Source: JBNKLG01 sp050292235
GTDB taxonomy: Bacteria > Pseudomonadota > Gammaproteobacteria > Chromatiales > Chromatiaceae
Direction: 5' to 3'
Length of the DNA stretch: 12,321 bases
Assembly (NCBI GenBank): GCA_050292235.1
Contig: JBNKLG010000084.1
Coordinates: forward strand, 1 to 12,321
Translations under genes and position numbers: made by a program
In this document: positions 1-6,428 of the stretch, piece by piece
Layout: every line of letters starts with the position of its first letter
Numbering within the stretch: the first letter of the stretch is position 1
Notes under the pieces: generated by a model
Database searches by the model: none
What the model saw: the letters and a program-made list of their open reading frames with translations, nothing else
What the model was told of the DNA's origin: nothing

Positions 1-15
1 CGTGAGGCTTGACCA
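1..15 (+). rRNA. rrl: 23S rRNA, 3' terminal fragment
   Basis: The first bases read CGTGAGGCTTGACCAT, matching the extreme 3' end of gammaproteobacterial 23S rRNA (E. coli ends CGTGAGGCTTAACCTT). In the mature molecule this end pairs with the 5' end. Only the tail is inside the window, and its exact 3' boundary is uncertain by a few bases. The following spacer and 5S gene support the assignment. Confidence 0.8.
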
Positions 16-122
16 TATAACCCCAAAGGCTTTGAGCCTGGGTTGGTTCGAGATCAGATCGATACAAAACCAACTATCATCACCGAATGCCGTGACCAGA
101 CATCCTCTGGTCACCACCCGTT
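16..122 (+). other. 23S-5S internal transcribed spacer with processing-type hairpins
   Basis: This 107-nt spacer is rich in inverted repeats. AGGC at 27-30 pairs with GCCT at 36-39. GTTGGTT at 42-48 pairs with AACCAAC at 68-74, with a nested TCGA pair inside. A perfect 9-bp stem, GTGACCAGA at 92-100 with TCTGGTCAC at 106-114, has a 5-nt loop. Such stems usually guide ribonuclease maturation of 23S and 5S precursors; that role is inferred. No tRNA lies in the spacer. Confidence 0.6.
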
Positions 123-240
123 TGCCTGGCGGCCATAGAGTGTTGGAACCACCTGATCCCATCCCGAACTCAGAAGTGAAACGATACCTCGCCAATGGTA
201 GTGTGGGGCCTCCCCATGTGAGAGTAGGTCACCGCCAGGC
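123..240 (+). rRNA. rrf: 5S ribosomal RNA
   Basis: The gene starts TGCCTGGCGG and ends CCGCCAGGC, and these ends form the closing helix I. Hallmark internal blocks are present: GGAACCACCTGATCCCATCC, CGAACTCAGAAGTGAAACG, GGTAGTGTGGGG and CCCCATGTGAGAGTAGG. The wording follows Pseudomonas-type 5S more closely than enterobacterial 5S, which supports a gammaproteobacterial source. The length of about 118-119 nt is normal. It is the last gene of the rrn operon. Confidence 0.96.
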
Positions 241-250
241 TTTTATTACA

Positions 251-285
251 AACCCCGGCCCTCTTCAAGAGCCGGGGTTTTTCTT
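251..285 (+). terminator. Rho-independent terminator of the rRNA operon
   Basis: AACCCCGGC (251-259) pairs with GCCGGGGTT (271-279), giving a 9-bp GC-rich stem. A partly self-pairing loop separates the arms, and TTTTTCTTT follows. It lies 10 nt after the 5S gene and closes the rrn transcript, so the peptidase gene beginning at 335 probably needs its own promoter. Confidence 0.92.
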
Positions 286-334
286 TGCTTAATATTTATT
301 CTCATTAGCACACGATTTCCCTTATTCTGTTGTC

Positions 335-2158
335 ATGCTGATTTGTAAATACCACGTTCAACCTGCTTCATTAACTCATCACCTATTTCGCGTTACGCTG
401 GATGTACCAGCAAATGGACAGGAGAGCACGGTTTTGGCCTTTCCTGCCTGGACACCTGGCTCCTATAAAATCCGAGATTTTTCGCGACATATCCTGACTT
501 GGGAATTGGCTGCTGACAGCAGCCATTTGTCTTGGCGTCGACGGGACAAAAGCCGGTGGGAAATCCTCAATCAGGGTCAAGGCTTTGGTTTAGTTTACGA
601 GGTCTATGCCTTTGACAATTCGGTTCGAGGCACTTACCTGGATGCTCAGCGCGGGTTTTTCAATGGGGCGGCACTTTTCTTTGCGCTGGAGGGCGAGACA
701 GGCTATCACTACAGTGTTCAGATAACCTCGCCCGTTGAGGTACCTGGTAGCGACTGGGAGCTTCTGACCGCCATGCCTGCCGATAAGCTGGATGCTCGGG
801 GGTTTGGGCATTTTCAGTCACAACCCTACGAGGCATTGATCGATTATCCAGTCGAGATGGGGCGGCCACAGCGAGTGCTGTTTTCTGTGCGCAATATACC
901 CCACCAACTGGCATTGACGGGGCTGCATTTTGGCGATGTGGCTTCGCTATCACGCCATGTCCGACGTATCTGCGAGACCCAGGTCGAACTGTTTGGCGAA
1001 TTGCCTTTCGATGACCAATACCTTTTCCTGATACAGGTGATGTCCAATGGCTATGGCGGCCTGGAGCATCGTAATTCCACCGCGCTTTGTTGCTCGCGCC
1101 AGGATCTGGAGTGGTCAGATCCGGAGAAACTTCCCGCCTCCTATCAACAATTTCTGGCTCTATGCAGCCATGAGTATTTTCATTTGTGGAATGGCAAACG
1201 GATTGCGCCCAAACTGTATCAACAGCCGGATTTGAACCAAGAGGTACATTCCCGGTTATTGTGGCTGGTCGAGGGTGTGACCTCTTATTACGATGAGTTG
1301 ATGTTGGTCAGGGCTGGCGTCATTACGGAGCAGGACTATCTGGATATGCTGGCCAAGGCCATGACCCGGCATTTTCGAGGTAAAGGTCATGAGCGCCAAA
1401 ATCTGGCGGAATCCAGTTTTGATGCCTGGACCAAATTCTATCAGCAGGGGGAAAATGCCCCCGATGCGGTAGCCAGCTATTACATCAAGGGGGGGCTGGC
1501 CGTCCTCATCTTCGATCTGGCGCTACGTCAGGCCAGTGAGGGGCAGACGGGCTTTGATGCGGTGATGCGCCATCTTTGGCAGTACTATGGCAAGGCTGGA
1601 GTTGGGGTACCAGAGGAGTCGGTGCCGGGGATCATTCAGCAGGCCACGGGTGTGGATCTCTCGGATCTTCATCGGCGATTGATTCTGGAAACCGAGTCAA
1701 TTGATCAGCTCTTGGCAGACTATCTCTCCGATACAGGCATCGGTTTTTGCCTGCTTCCACCCCAGAATCAGAATGACAAAGGCGCGGCGGGCATAAAGGC
1801 ACCAGAAGAAAAGCCATTCCCTCCCTGGCTGGGGGTTGTCGCCAAGGCATCCCCCCTGGGGCTGGACGTGATTCAGGTTCTGGAGGATAGTCCCGCAGCC
1901 CGTTCTGGTGTCTGTGTCGGTGATCGGCTGTTGGCGCTTGGCGGATTCCGGCTGGATGGCGAGAACCTGGATGCCCTCAGTCGTCAGTTGATGCCTCAGG
2001 GCAGGGTCTCCTTACACGCCTTCCGCGATGATTTGATATGGGAGGCCATGATCGACCTGCAACCAGGGCCAGCCAAAGTGGCTTATCTCTGGCCCCAGGC
2101 CGAGGCCAGCAGACAACAGCTTGAGAGGCGCCGGCAGTGGCTACATCCTCAGGATTGA
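335..2158 (+). CDS. M61-family metallopeptidase with C-terminal PDZ domain
   Basis: A 607-residue protein, the normal length for bacterial M61 (glycyl-aminopeptidase-like) peptidases. An N-terminal beta-rich domain (about 1-180) carries the family's AWTPGSYKIRDF motif. The gluzincin-type catalytic domain follows: YGGLEH at 240-245, the zinc motif HEYFH at 279-283, and a likely third ligand Glu313 in WLVEGVTSYYDE. A PDZ domain occupies about 497-585 (PPWLGVV, then SPAARSGVCVGDRLLALGG). All expected catalytic residues are present. No clear signal peptide is seen, so a cytoplasmic location is likely; substrate unknown. The ATG at 335 fits the family's N-terminus, but no Shine-Dalgarno sequence precedes it. 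Its 3' end overlaps birA by 22 nt, suggesting coupled translation. Family is sure, biological role is not. Confidence 0.93.
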   Translation: MLICKYHVQPASLTHHLFRVTLDVPANGQESTVLAFPAWTPGSYKIRDFSRHILTWELAADSSHLSWRRRDKSRWEILNQGQGFGLVYEVYAFDNSVRGTYLDAQRGFFNGAALFFALEGETGYHYSVQITSPVEVPGSDWELLTAMPADKLDARGFGHFQSQPYEALIDYPVEMGRPQRVLFSVRNIPHQLALTGLHFGDVASLSRHVRRICETQVELFGELPFDDQYLFLIQVMSNGYGGLEHRNSTALCCSRQDLEWSDPEKLPASYQQFLALCSHEYFHLWNGKRIAPKLYQQPDLNQEVHSRLLWLVEGVTSYYDELMLVRAGVITEQDYLDMLAKAMTRHFRGKGHERQNLAESSFDAWTKFYQQGENAPDAVASYYIKGGLAVLIFDLALRQASEGQTGFDAVMRHLWQYYGKAGVGVPEESVPGIIQQATGVDLSDLHRRLILETESIDQLLADYLSDTGIGFCLLPPQNQNDKGAAGIKAPEEKPFPPWLGVVAKASPLGLDVIQVLEDSPAARSGVCVGDRLLALGGFRLDGENLDALSRQLMPQGRVSLHAFRDDLIWEAMIDLQPGPAKVAYLWPQAEASRQQLERRRQWLHPQD

Positions 2159-3111
2159 TCGCAATATTGGCGGATGGAGCCTTCCATTCTGGCGAATCAC
2201 TGGCCCAGGCGCTGGGGATCAGCCGAACCTCTGTCTGGAAGCAGATCCAGAAATGGGATCGAGAGCTGGAGCTGGGCGTACAGGCTGTCAAAGGCAAAGG
2301 CTATTTTCTGCCGGAACCGCTGGACTTGCTGGATGAAGAGGCCTTGCGTCAGGCCCTGATGCAGGACCTCTTGCCCTCATCCCTGCATCTTGAGCTGCAT
2401 TCAGTATTGGCATCGACGAATACCCATCTTATGGAGGCTGCTGCAGCTGGGCGGAAGGGGCCAGCTCTTTGCTTGGCGGAACAACAGACTGCAGGTCAAG
2501 GGAGGTATGGGCGTTTTTGGTACTCTCCCTTTGCGAAAAATCTTTATCTCTCCTTGCTTTGGTCAACCACTTTACCGCCACAACGATTGTCGGGCCTGAG
2601 CTTGGCATTGGGCGTGGCTATTGCCCAGTGTTTAGCGAGCCTGGGCGTTGGTGGTGTGGGCCTGAAATGGCCTAATGATCTTCTGGCCGCTGGCCGCAAA
2701 CTGGGGGGGCTGCTGATACAGATCGGTGGCGAAATTGGCGGTTCCGGCTATTTGGTCGCGGGGCTAGGACTCAATGTTCGTATGCCCGCAGCAGCGACAA
2801 CCGCCATCGACCAGCCCTGGATCGATCTCGACAGCCTGGGTGTGAGGATCAGTCGAACCCAATTGGCCATCGCTCTATCTCAGGCGATGATGGAGTGTCT
2901 GCACCGACTGGAGCAAGAAGGGGCTGAAGCCTATCTGCGGGAGTGGCCAACGCTTGATGTTTATCGTGGTCAGCGTGTTTATATCAAACAGGGAGAACGG
3001 TGCCTGAGCGGTATCAATCGAGGCATCGATGCCTCTGGTGCCCTGCTGTTGGAGACAGAGGCTAATCTGCAATGCTTCCATGCTGGAGAGGTTTCGTTAC
3101 GTGGTGGCTGA
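2137..3111 (+). CDS. birA: Bifunctional biotin-protein ligase / biotin operon repressor BirA
   Basis: This protein activates biotin to biotinyl-5'-AMP and transfers it to the biotin carboxyl carrier protein of acetyl-CoA carboxylase. Family members with an N-terminal HTH also repress biotin genes. The HTH is at about 5-55 (FHSGESLAQALGISRTSVWKQIQ). The ligase domain carries STNTHL, the biotinyl-AMP loop GQGRYGR at 120-126, and LKWPNDL with the catalytic-type Lys177. The C-terminal SH3-like domain ends GISRGID-like (GINRGIDASGALLLE). The 324 residues match E. coli BirA (321) along the whole length. The start is GTG at 2137 inside the end of the peptidase gene; the HTH begins almost at once, so later starts would cut it. 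The loop has Gln121 and Tyr124 where E. coli has Arg, while the key Arg123 is kept. It overlaps coaX by 11 nt. Confidence 0.97.
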   Translation: MATSSGLIAILADGAFHSGESLAQALGISRTSVWKQIQKWDRELELGVQAVKGKGYFLPEPLDLLDEEALRQALMQDLLPSSLHLELHSVLASTNTHLMEAAAAGRKGPALCLAEQQTAGQGRYGRFWYSPFAKNLYLSLLWSTTLPPQRLSGLSLALGVAIAQCLASLGVGGVGLKWPNDLLAAGRKLGGLLIQIGGEIGGSGYLVAGLGLNVRMPAAATTAIDQPWIDLDSLGVRISRTQLAIALSQAMMECLHRLEQEGAEAYLREWPTLDVYRGQRVYIKQGERCLSGINRGIDASGALLLETEANLQCFHAGEVSLRGG

Positions 3112-3883
3112 GGCCCGATATCAACTCCTGCTGGATATGGGGAATAGCCGTCTCAAATGGGGGCTTACAGCACTGACCGGTCTTATGGATTTGACAGTAC
3201 CAACCTACCTCCAATCTGGGTGGGTGTCATATCGTGAATCGGTATTGTCATCTTTGCTGGATGCTGCCTGGCAACAGCTACCTCGACCCGAACGGGTGAT
3301 CCTCTGTTCGGTGGTTCCAGCAGCAACCCTAGTGGTATTGCACCAGTGGCTGGAGTCGCGCTGGTCTTTGAGTCCCATCCAGTTAAATACATCAGATCCG
3401 ATGCCGGGTCTTCATCATGGCTATGAAGATCCTATTCGACTCGGTGCAGATCGTTGGCTGGCTATGGCGGGGGCCTTGTTGCATGCTTCCCCCCCTTTGG
3501 TGGTCGTGGATGTAGGTACGGCCATGACCATCGATTTGGTGGATGCCAGCGGAACGCACTGTGGTGGTTGGATTCTGCCTGGTTTGCTGTCCATGCAAAG
3601 GCAACTGATTGCCCAAACCGGCCTGAAAGAAGTTTCTACAAAAATCGCACGGTTGGCACCTGGACTCTCCACGTCAGCAGGCATGGCAAATGGAGCTCTG
3701 CTTGCTTTGGTGGGCGCTGTGCATCAGGTGGCCCAGATGCCCAAGTGGCAAAACTGTTCTTGGCTATTGAGCGGCGGAGACGGACAAAGGCTACAATCCC
3801 ACTTGGCCTTTCACGCAACCTGGGTAGACAGCTTGGTGCTGGACGGTCTCTATACGGTGGTTGCTCGGCGTGGGAGTCGTTGA
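3101..3883 (+). CDS. coaX: Type III pantothenate kinase CoaX
   Basis: Catalyses ATP-dependent phosphorylation of pantothenate, the first step of coenzyme A synthesis; type III enzymes belong to the ASKHA fold. Phosphate-1 motif DMGNSRLKW starts at residue 12, the GADRW motif is at 115-119 with the typical Arg118, and phosphate-2 motif DVGTAMTIDL starts at 137, followed by GGWILPGL. The 260 residues are typical. The chosen GTG at 3101 has GGAGAGG nine bases upstream (3085-3091) and leaves only about 8 residues before the conserved beta strand. An in-frame GTG at 3104 is equally possible. The ATG at 3080 and an earlier one at 3029 lengthen the N-terminus without homology. Neighbouring birA and coaX serve biotin and CoA metabolism, a frequent gammaproteobacterial pairing. 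It ends in a TGATG overlap with the next gene. Confidence 0.95.
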   Translation: MVAEARYQLLLDMGNSRLKWGLTALTGLMDLTVPTYLQSGWVSYRESVLSSLLDAAWQQLPRPERVILCSVVPAATLVVLHQWLESRWSLSPIQLNTSDPMPGLHHGYEDPIRLGADRWLAMAGALLHASPPLVVVDVGTAMTIDLVDASGTHCGGWILPGLLSMQRQLIAQTGLKEVSTKIARLAPGLSTSAGMANGALLALVGAVHQVAQMPKWQNCSWLLSGGDGQRLQSHLAFHATWVDSLVLDGLYTVVARRGSR

Positions 3884-4584
3884 TGATACGTTTTTTGGTG
3901 GTGTTTTTACTGATAGCCAATCTTGTTTTGGCCTTCGTTATTTATCAACAGGGAAGCCAGCAATCTCCAGGGGAGCAGACCCCAGAGGTGGGTGGAAATT
4001 TGCAGTTGCTGTCTGAAGTGGATGGCAAGGTATTGGCAGCGCTGAAGCCAGTGATTGTGGTACCAGAGCTTGCTGTCCAGAAGGTGCCACCAGCTGAGGA
4101 GATACAGAAAGAGAAAAAGAATGCCACGGCTTGTTACCGATATGGTCCCCTCAGTTCCTACACCAGTGCCAAGAAGCTTATGCAAACTCTACAGGAACAA
4201 AAGATTGAAGTTGTGCTTGATGAGCAAAAGAAAGAGCCTGTTTCTCGTTTTTTTGTGGTATTGGATACCAGTGTGCATAGTCAGCCCAATGATCCGCATC
4301 TGTTGGAGCAGATGAAGCCCTTGGGGCTAGAGGAGGTCTGGCGCATTCGATCGGGGACGCTAAAAGGGGAATACTCATTAGGGATGTTTTCCAAGAAGCC
4401 CTATGCAGCATCCTTAGTGTCGCAACTGGCTGCGTTGGGTGTCAGTGCCAAAGAAATTGAACGAAAGTTGGAGATTAGCCAATACTGGCTGGACTTTAGT
4501 CTGCCAGCCGAGCAGGATGCAGCTGCGCTTTTTCCCAAGGAGTTGTCAGGTGAGGTGGAATCCCGTACCTGCACCCAGGAGTAG
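3883..4584 (+). CDS. Inner-membrane anchored SPOR-like protein, downstream partner of coaX
   Basis: A 233-residue protein whose ATG overlaps the coaX stop (TGATG), so translation is probably coupled. Residues 3-22 (RFLVVFLLIANLVLAFVIYQ) form one membrane segment, followed by a variable linker and a periplasmic region. From about 83 on it reads CYRYGPLSS, then later YSLGMFSKKPYAASLVSQL and LGVSAKEIE, the pattern of SPOR-type repeats that bind denuded peptidoglycan glycan strands in cell-division proteins. Pseudomonads carry a similar hypothetical protein right after coaX. The SPOR assignment is inferred from pattern only, and the specific function is unknown. An open frame continues upstream to 3454 inside coaX but lacks any coding character there, so the ATG at 3883 is preferred. 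Confidence 0.8.
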   Translation: MIRFLVVFLLIANLVLAFVIYQQGSQQSPGEQTPEVGGNLQLLSEVDGKVLAALKPVIVVPELAVQKVPPAEEIQKEKKNATACYRYGPLSSYTSAKKLMQTLQEQKIEVVLDEQKKEPVSRFFVVLDTSVHSQPNDPHLLEQMKPLGLEEVWRIRSGTLKGEYSLGMFSKKPYAASLVSQLAALGVSAKEIERKLEISQYWLDFSLPAEQDAAALFPKELSGEVESRTCTQE

Positions 4585-4635
4585 TTGTTCTCCATAATCG
4601 GCTAGTTTCAAAGTATTGCAAGCAGTCCTGTTGCC

Positions 4636-4785
4636 TTATTCAAAGCCTCCTCTAAACCAGAGTTGGCACTGGGTAGAAATGCCAATACGTCGTGTGAGGT
4701 CCCCGGTAAAATCGGTGTAGATCAGCTTGGGTTCGAGAATGCTGGCTAATTCTTTTAATTGGCCAGGCAATGGGATGGGTCTCAC
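4636..4785 (-). other. Short minus-strand open frame in the coaX cluster-tRNA gap, possible gene remnant
   Basis: The 260-nt gap 4585-4844 holds no plus-strand gene. On the minus strand a 49-codon frame runs from a GTG at 4785 to TAA at 4636. It reads like protein (PIPLPGQLKELASILEPK, then LIYTDFTGDLTRRIGIST) with balanced composition, but has no convincing ribosome binding site and an in-frame stop just upstream. It may be a tiny gene, a decayed fragment or chance. I do not recognise a family. Confidence 0.22.
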
Positions 4786-4808
4786 CTCTTGTTATTGGAA
4801 AAAGGCGG

Positions 4809-4836
4809 CAGACACTTCTCCGTTATGGGGTAAAAT
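4809..4836 (+). promoter_or_regulatory. Probable sigma-70 promoter of the tRNA-Thr gene
   Basis: CAGACA at 4809-4814 matches TTGACA in four positions, and TAAAAT at 4831-4836 is a good -10 box, with 16-bp spacing. The predicted transcription start near 4843 would leave only about two bases of 5' leader before the tRNA. It is a sequence match only. Confidence 0.45.
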
Positions 4837-4844
4837 GCTCTCAC

Positions 4845-4920
4845 GCCGGTGTAGCTCAGTAGGTAGAGCAACTGATTTGTAATCAGTGGGTCGCGGGTTC
4901 GATTCCTGTCTCCGGCTCCA
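4845..4920 (+). tRNA. tRNA-Thr (anticodon TGT)
   Basis: A 76-nt cloverleaf folds completely: acceptor GCCGGTG/CTCCGGC, D arm GCTC/GAGC, anticodon arm ACTGA-TTTGTAA-TCAGT with TGT anticodon, variable loop GGGTC, T arm GCGGG-TTCGATT-CCTGT, discriminator T and encoded CCA. The acceptor stem has a T6:T67 mismatch, and the T stem uses two G-T wobbles. It stands alone rather than in the Thr-Tyr-Gly-Thr-tufB style cluster common in gammaproteobacteria. Confidence 0.97.
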
Positions 4921-5008
4921 TATCGTTTCAGCGGTGCAAGTGGTTAATGCGTTGTCTGAGTCTGTATGGATGGGGTTGTCATCGTGGGGCGTCAGTGGAG
5001 GGTTTTCC

Positions 5009-5347
5009 ATGATTGTTCGCGCATTAAAGACACTTGCACGGGTTATTCTATTGTTTCTGGTTTTCTTGGCGTCGCCTACAGTTAGTGGCGAGCTATATGT
5101 CCAGGATGCTTCGGAATCGACCATTGTTCAGAATCGACATCATCGGCAGGATCGGACTCGTCAGCAGCCCCAGCAGGGTTACTGGTCGTTGAAGTGCGTT
5201 CGTCAGCGTCAGTCCAGCGTGTTGCAGCATACCCGGGATTGCGATTCTCCAGCCTATTCTGGTGAAGGTTATCCTGAGAATAGCAGACGTTTTCGTCGGC
5301 CCCATTCTTATACGAGACATCGCAATCGTTACTATCTCGATCGGTGA
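5009..5347 (+). CDS. Small secreted basic protein of unknown function
   Basis: A 112-residue protein I do not recognise. The ATG at 5009 is preceded by an excellent GGAGGG (4997-5002) six bases upstream, which decides this start over the open frame reaching back into the tRNA. Residues 1-27 (basic MIVRALKTLAR, then hydrophobic VILLFLVFLASPTVSG) form a signal peptide with likely cleavage near VSG-E. The mature part is polar, rich in Arg, His, Gln and Tyr, with two cysteines (in SLKCVRQRQ and HTRDCDSP) that could form a disulfide. It has no further membrane segment. It sits between the tRNA and a lipoprotein gene of similar size. The periplasm is the likely location. The ribosome binding site and signal peptide make it probably real; no function can be given. 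Confidence 0.68.
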   Translation: MIVRALKTLARVILLFLVFLASPTVSGELYVQDASESTIVQNRHHRQDRTRQQPQQGYWSLKCVRQRQSSVLQHTRDCDSPAYSGEGYPENSRRFRRPHSYTRHRNRYYLDR

Positions 5348-5362
5348 TTGTGGCGCTGAGAC

Positions 5363-5390
5363 TTGCGCTTGAGGGTCAATAGGCTAGAAT
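5363..5390 (+). promoter_or_regulatory. Possible sigma-70 promoter for the lipoprotein gene
   Basis: TTGCGC at 5363-5368 and TAGAAT at 5385-5390 (five of six -10 positions) are separated by 16 bp. Transcription from about 5397 would give a roughly 36-nt leader containing the GGAGAGG ribosome binding site. The -35 box is weak. Confidence 0.38.
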
Positions 5391-5432
5391 ACTTTTTGCT
5401 TTATCGTCTTTGGTTTGCGGAGAGGTTTTAAA

Positions 5433-5879
5433 ATGGGACTTAAATTCAGGGGTGCTTTTCATCTGGGGGCTGTGTTGCTGTCGATACTGTTTGTCGTTGG
5501 CTGTGCTACCCAGACGCGCATACTGGAAGTCAATACCTATGTGGGTAACGATGTGCGGGATGTCATTCGGGACTATGGTGCGCCCGTTCATGCTCATGAT
5601 ACGGAGCGCGGCGGTCGCGCGTTCCAGTGGGAGATGGATGCAAGCTACTCCTATCCCCGAGTGAATAACGAGGAGCTGGAAGATCGGTGGCTAAGTCGCA
5701 AGCATATTGGTTCCCGTGGCAAAGCTAAAACCAGCTGCCTCTATACGTTTTACACCGAGTGGAGTAAAGCTCGGCATGGCTGGATCGTGGTTAATCACGT
5801 CAATCCCCAGCGGGTTTGTCTTTCGAACGACAAAGACCTGCCTCGCTCGACCTATGCTGGCGTATCAGGTAGCTACTGA
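5433..5879 (+). CDS. Small lipoprotein of unknown function
   Basis: A 148-residue protein. The ATG at 5433 has GGAGAGG (5419-5425) seven bases upstream. The N-terminus is a lipoprotein signal: charged MGLKFRG, hydrophobic AVLLSILF, and lipobox VVGC, so the mature protein starts at a lipidated Cys near residue 26. The mature part reads RILEVNTYVGNDVRDVIRDY then GAP, reminiscent of small outer-membrane lipoproteins with a SmpA/BamE-like pattern (conserved V-I-x-x-x-G-x-P turn), and has two more cysteines. The BamE resemblance is weak and only an idea. No Asp at +2 after Cys, so outer-membrane sorting is likely if Lol rules apply. Its stop overlaps the end of a convergent pseudogene by 7 nt. No link to the exopolysaccharide genes can be shown. 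Confidence 0.78.
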   Translation: MGLKFRGAFHLGAVLLSILFVVGCATQTRILEVNTYVGNDVRDVIRDYGAPVHAHDTERGGRAFQWEMDASYSYPRVNNEELEDRWLSRKHIGSRGKAKTSCLYTFYTEWSKARHGWIVVNHVNPQRVCLSNDKDLPRSTYAGVSGSY

Positions 5880-6260
5880 TACAGGTCATTAGGGCCAGGG
5901 ATGGCAAGTTTCTTGCCGATGCCTGCAGTCACCGTGCGGGGCAGAATGGAGTGATCCAGCCAGAAGGCCTGTTGTTGATGTACTCAATCTGTTCCAGTTG
6001 GAGATTCATCTGGCTTAGGTCTTTGGTTTCTTTGCAGTAGCCACGTATCTGAGTGAATCCCGGTAATGCCGCTAGGTTTGATGTGGTGGCAGTTAAAGTA
6101 GTTGGCAATTCTTTGTAAATGTTCCGCATCATGCTGGACAGCATGTAGGTGTGGCCCAGCTAATGACATTTCTTCTGTAGGTACATAATCATTGTGATTT
6201 ATCCAGGCTGGTTCTTTGGATGAATTTCCCGACTCCCGTAATACATGCTTCTGTTGTTCT
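5873..6260 (-). pseudogene. Frameshifted 3' remnant of an undecaprenyl-phosphate hexose-1-phosphate transferase (WcaJ/WbaP class)
   Basis: Reading the minus strand, conserved blocks of the bacterial sugar transferase C-terminal domain appear in family order but in three different frames. ITGVGKFIQRTSLDKSQ (6248-6192; family RVGKFIRRTSLDELPQ) comes first. A shift of about two bases leads to EEMSLAGPHLHAVQHDAE and HHIKPSGITG (6175-6062; family EMSLVGPRPHAVAHNE, HKVKPGITG). A +1 shift at the CCC near 6060 leads to FTQIRGYCKETKDLSQMN and EYINN (family QVRGYRGETxxLxxM, EYINNWS). A -1 shift at 5966-5970 leads to FWLDHSILPRTVTAG and a TAG at 5873. Together these cover about the last 120-130 residues. 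Such enzymes load the first sugar phosphate onto the lipid carrier in exopolysaccharide synthesis. The 5' part, including the membrane segments, is not recognisable. It faces away from the EPS genes and converges on the lipoprotein gene. Confidence 0.85.
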
Positions 6261-6374
6261 GCTAGATTTTCTAGGGGTGTTTGTCTGGTCAAAGTCTGCC
6301 GGAAAATTGCCCATTCAAGTCATTTCTCTATCGTACTGTACCCATCTTTTTTTTACTGTATGATTAGCTCGGCG

Positions 6375-6404
6375 CTGATCCAGAAGCGCATAACTTACTA
6401 TTAT
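6375..6404 (+). promoter_or_regulatory. Weak candidate promoter for the exopolysaccharide genes
   Basis: The AT-rich stretch 6390-6420 precedes the export gene. TATTAT at 6399-6404 could be a -10 box with CTGATC at 6375-6380 as a poor -35 and 18-bp spacing. No other well-placed sigma-70 or sigma-54 signal was found. The stretch 6261-6428 otherwise holds a T8 run at 6347-6354 and perhaps the unrecognisable upstream part of the pseudogene. Confidence 0.22.
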
Positions 6405-6428
6405 TTAACAATATCATTGGATTGCGTT

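Noticed and set aside
3029..3100. Earlier ATG starts for coaX at 3029 and 3080
   Set aside because: They add unconserved residues encoded inside birA; GTG 3101 has a well-placed GGAGAGG and fits the family N-terminus.
3454..3882. Upstream extension of the SPOR-like protein inside coaX
   Set aside because: It is out of frame with the clearly real coaX and shows no homology; the TGATG start at 3883 gives a clean membrane segment.
4845..4920. tRNA-Thr as an active integration (att) site
   Set aside because: No integrase gene and no repeat of the tRNA 3' end was found in the window.
4792..5124. Minus-strand open frame of about 110 codons across the tRNA
   Set aside because: It contains the translation of antisense tRNA-Thr (RQESNPRPTDYKSVALPTEL), a well-known spurious protein in databases, and runs opposite a better gene at 5009.
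5929..6292. Two overlapping minus-strand frames as independent small genes
   Set aside because: Each holds only pieces of the same sugar transferase; together with a third frame they form one frameshifted pseudogene.
6216..6428. N-terminal extension of the export protein
   Set aside because: It would place about 70 unconserved residues before a perfect signal peptide and overlaps the pseudogene region; start at 6429 preferred.
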